Origin: Maricaulaceae bacterium EIL42A08
Lineage (GTDB): Bacteria; Pseudomonadota; Alphaproteobacteria; Caulobacterales; Maricaulaceae
Assembly (NCBI GenBank): GCA_024178355.1
Contig: JAMZNZ010000006.1
Span: forward strand, 310,001-374,000
Length of the DNA stretch: 64,000 nucleotides
Reading direction: 5' to 3'
The notes under the pieces were generated by a model, which was not told the DNA's origin, searched no databases, and was given only the letters and a program-made list of their open reading frames with translations. Made by a program: the position numbers and the translations under genes. Shown here one piece after another: positions 61,780 to 64,000 of the stretch. Position 1 is the first letter of the stretch. Each line of letters opens with the position of its first letter.

Positions 61780-64000
61780 TTAATCCCGCCGGATCAGGCC
61801 CGACAGCGACGCTGCGATCAGGGCGGATATGGCAAAGCCGGAGATCATGAGGAGCCATTGGAGCCAGAGAAGGCCGCCCCTTGGCGCCCACCAACGTACA
61901 CCCGCGTCGATGGCATTCGTGACGACGCTGAACGGGCCTGTCTGCTCCCCGACCGTGAAAGCCCAGCCCGGATTAAGCGCGTCGAGCCGCGCCAGAGTTG
62001 CCGCGTCGCCGCCGCAGCGCGCAGTTCGGGCCGGCTTCCAGCTGGATTCCTGATCTATATCCACCAGCGGCACGAAAGCGTCGATCACATACATGCCCGC
62101 ATGGAAGGGCGGCACGGCTTCGGTGAGGTCTGCGGCGGGGCAAGGCGGGCCGGCACCGCCTGCCGCGCCTCGTATGGCGTCCACGTCAGCGCCGATTTGC
62201 GCCAGCGCCGCGTGGGGCTGGGCGGGCGTGACAAAGCCCTGGCGATAAGCCGATGCGAAAATGAAAAGCGACACAAGGAGCAAAGGCAGGCCAATGCATG
62301 CGAAAGGCCGCGCCGGCCTGTAGCCGTAGCCGGTGAGCTTGAACAACAGCCAGCGGGTCACCCACCAGGCGCGGGCAAGCGCCTTTTGAATCCAGCCGCC
62401 CTCCAGCGTGCGGTGCCAAACGGCGCTGTGATGGGCACCCTCCTTGGCCCTGCCAACCTCCCGCGCCTCGGCGGGGTGACCCATTTCGCGTAGCACTTTG
62501 ATCAGCTGCTCATAGGGCTGGGGCTTGAACGCATCGCCCTCGCGATCCGCCTCCGGCTGGCAACCAAGCCAGGCTTTCCTGTTCGCCCAATCGGTCGGTG
62601 AGCGCGAGCCCAGTCGGCCATAGGTAAAGCCGTCCAGAATGAGCTTTGCGTCTTTTTCAAGCCAGGGCTGGCCCTCCGCTGGTTGAAGCGGGGCATCATC
62701 CAGAACGGCGCAGCGCGCATTGGACAGGTCCACATCGCCGGCAATGCGCGCCGGCGCACTATCGCCGCTCCATGGAATGGCGAACATCAGCGACGCGCCG
62801 ATCTCAGCGCTGTCGAGGTCCAGCGCGACGCCTCCATTTGACGGCTTTAGGTGCCCGCCAGACAGGATTAAACTTCCCGCAATCCGCGCGCGCACGAAAT
62901 CCACCTTGGCGCTTGCGAAGAACCCGTTGCGCAAAAACACATCCGCGCCAATCTCGGCGCAGTCGGCGTCCAGGGCGCGGCCCGTTTCCGCCTCGAACCG
63001 TCCGCCAGTATAGTCCAGCTGGCCGCGGATTTGTGAACCCCTCAAGTTAACCTCGGCGCTTGCGAAGAAGCCGTTGCGCAAAAACACATCCGCGCCGATC
63101 TCGGCGGCGTCGGCGTTCAGGGCGTTGCCCGTCTTCGCCCCGAACCGTCCGCCAGTACACACCAGCTGCCCGCGGATTTGTGAACGCTTGATACTTACCT
63201 CGGCGGCTGCGCGGAAGCCGTCGCACAAAAATACATCCGCGCCGATCTCGGCGGCGTTGGCGTTCATGGCGCAGCCGAACGTCGCCCGCAGACGCGCGCC
63301 TTGCCAGAATAGCCCGCCGCCGATGCGCACGCCACGCAAAGCGGCTTCGTGCGAATCAAGGTCCCATGCCTGAAAATCGGCTTCGACCCTGAGCCGATCG
63401 CCGGAAAGCTGACCTAGCGCCGCGCCAGCGAGGTCGAGGCCACCCAGCATGGCGCGGTCGAGGGTGAGGTTGCCAACGGGCGCGGGGGGCGTTTCCGCCC
63501 CGGGCTTGCGCGCGCCGGAGCCTCCAAAAACGCAGCCGCGCAGCAGCATCGCGCCGGGAAACCGGCCGCCGGTGAAGTTCAGATCGCCGGTGACAACCGG
63601 ACGGTTCGCGATCAAATGGTGCGCGCGCCAGTCGCATTCCGCGGTGATGCGGCGCTCGCGTTCCTCATCTTTTTGCTCTTTCGTCCAGAAGTCCGGCAGC
63701 GGCTCGAACTCCCCCATCGCCTCCATGTCCTTTTCCACGTCGGTGCGATCCACCGTCGCCAGATTGTCGGTGACCCAGTCGATCACCAGAGCCTGAGCAA
63801 GGTGGCGGCGTTTTGGATCAAGGCTATAGGCGTCAAGACGCTCGGCTTCGGCTGTCGGCGGGGTGCAGCCGCTCATATGAGCCCCTTCAACGAACAGAAT
63901 TGCGCGGATCAATTCGGCGCGGACGGTGATGGGGTCGTTTGGGTTCTTCCTGTTGGCCTTGCACCACTTTTTATGAAACACCGGCGTCCACTTCTCCCCG
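61780..64000 (-). CDS. Large repeat-containing membrane protein (cut by window edge)
   Basis: At least 739 residues; the frame is open through the right edge, so the true start lies outside. After an N-terminal part (RAELIRAILFVEGAHMSG) comes a beta-helix-like region with three 49-residue repeats (AEIGADVFLRNGFFASAEVN, LRGSQIRGQLDYTGGRFEAE), their DNA copies spaced 147 bases, plus weaker copies. Two membrane helices follow near the end (FACIGLPLLLVSLFIFASAY and LLWLQWLLMISGFAISALIAASL) with a short periplasmic loop containing CPAADLTEAVPPFHAGMYVIDAFVPLVDIDQ. The architecture resembles pentapeptide-like membrane proteins of unknown function. Confidence 0.8.
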   Translation of the reverse strand, partial: GEKWTPVFHKKWCKANRKNPNDPITVRAELIRAILFVEGAHMSGCTPPTAEAERLDAYSLDPKRRHLAQALVIDWVTDNLATVDRTDVEKDMEAMGEFEPLPDFWTKEQKDEERERRITAECDWRAHHLIANRPVVTGDLNFTGGRFPGAMLLRGCVFGGSGARKPGAETPPAPVGNLTLDRAMLGGLDLAGAALGQLSGDRLRVEADFQAWDLDSHEAALRGVRIGGGLFWQGARLRATFGCAMNANAAEIGADVFLCDGFRAAAEVSIKRSQIRGQLVCTGGRFGAKTGNALNADAAEIGADVFLRNGFFASAEVNLRGSQIRGQLDYTGGRFEAETGRALDADCAEIGADVFLRNGFFASAKVDFVRARIAGSLILSGGHLKPSNGGVALDLDSAEIGASLMFAIPWSGDSAPARIAGDVDLSNARCAVLDDAPLQPAEGQPWLEKDAKLILDGFTYGRLGSRSPTDWANRKAWLGCQPEADREGDAFKPQPYEQLIKVLREMGHPAEAREVGRAKEGAHHSAVWHRTLEGGWIQKALARAWWVTRWLLFKLTGYGYRPARPFACIGLPLLLVSLFIFASAYRQGFVTPAQPHAALAQIGADVDAIRGAAGGAGPPCPAADLTEAVPPFHAGMYVIDAFVPLVDIDQESSWKPARTARCGGDAATLARLDALNPGWAFTVGEQTGPFSVVTNAIDAGVRWWAPRGGLLWLQWLLMISGFAISALIAASLSGLIRRD

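Noticed and set aside
1-64000. CRISPR arrays
   Set aside because: No regularly spaced direct repeats of 24-40 bases were seen; the only regular repeat is the 147-bp coding repeat at about 62.9-63.3 kb.

Overview
The window looks like chromosome from a GC-rich, aquatic, oligotroph-type alphaproteobacterium. Maricaulales/Hyphomonadaceae or Caulobacterales is my inference. The grounds are large TonB-dependent receptors, an RpoH-type sigma factor, a GAAC-N7-GAAC LexA box before imuA-imuB-dnaE2, ribosomal protein L21 with a C-terminal helix-hairpin-helix extension, and a sugar locus that pairs a TonB receptor with tryptophan-halogenase-like genes. Both window edges cut genes.

Layout. 2-1645: 3' part of a TonB-dependent receptor with its terminator. 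1807-13458: a complete-looking type II secretion operon, gspC to gspN, plus a small lipoprotein gene. 13455-17886: a secreted DUF-type protein, purA, a questin-oxidase-like gene driven by what looks like a SoxR-type promoter, the divergent soxR, and a small exported protein. 18033-23594: the LexA-controlled mutagenesis cassette imuA-imuB-dnaE2. 23766-29656: rpoH, an MFS exporter, an unknown protein, enoyl-CoA hydratase, nth and hemN. 29653-34450: a vitamin B12 uptake operon (receptor, binding protein, permease, ATPase) behind a cobalamin riboswitch. 34534-45309: an alpha-glucoside locus with an MFS sugar permease, LacI regulator, GH13 glucosidase, TonB receptor and two flavin-dependent halogenase paralogues in convergent orientation. 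45401-50572: a Pmp3 peptide, a PadR regulator with a membrane protein, a formate/nitrite transporter gene broken by one in-frame stop, and a GH3 glucanase lipoprotein.

50735-58809 is an integrated element of about 8.1 kb. A 17-bp direct repeat of the tRNA-Ser(CGA) 3' end bounds it. It carries a tyrosine integrase, a serine resolvase, a zinc-ribbon protein, several unknown genes and a protein with family-A DNA-polymerase-like palm motifs. I see no conjugation or capsid genes. Beyond it lie two tandem lipoprotein paralogues, rplU-rpmA, a GNAT acetyltransferase and a large repeat-containing membrane protein cut by the right edge.

The items I consider most interesting are the tRNA-Ser element with its polymerase-like protein and matched end motifs, a perfect 102-bp inverted identity between the two halogenase genes (probable gene conversion), the SoxR-type promoter in front of the questin-oxidase-like gene, and the single-stop formate/nitrite transporter. 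Everything here is read by eye from the sequence; no database search was run.
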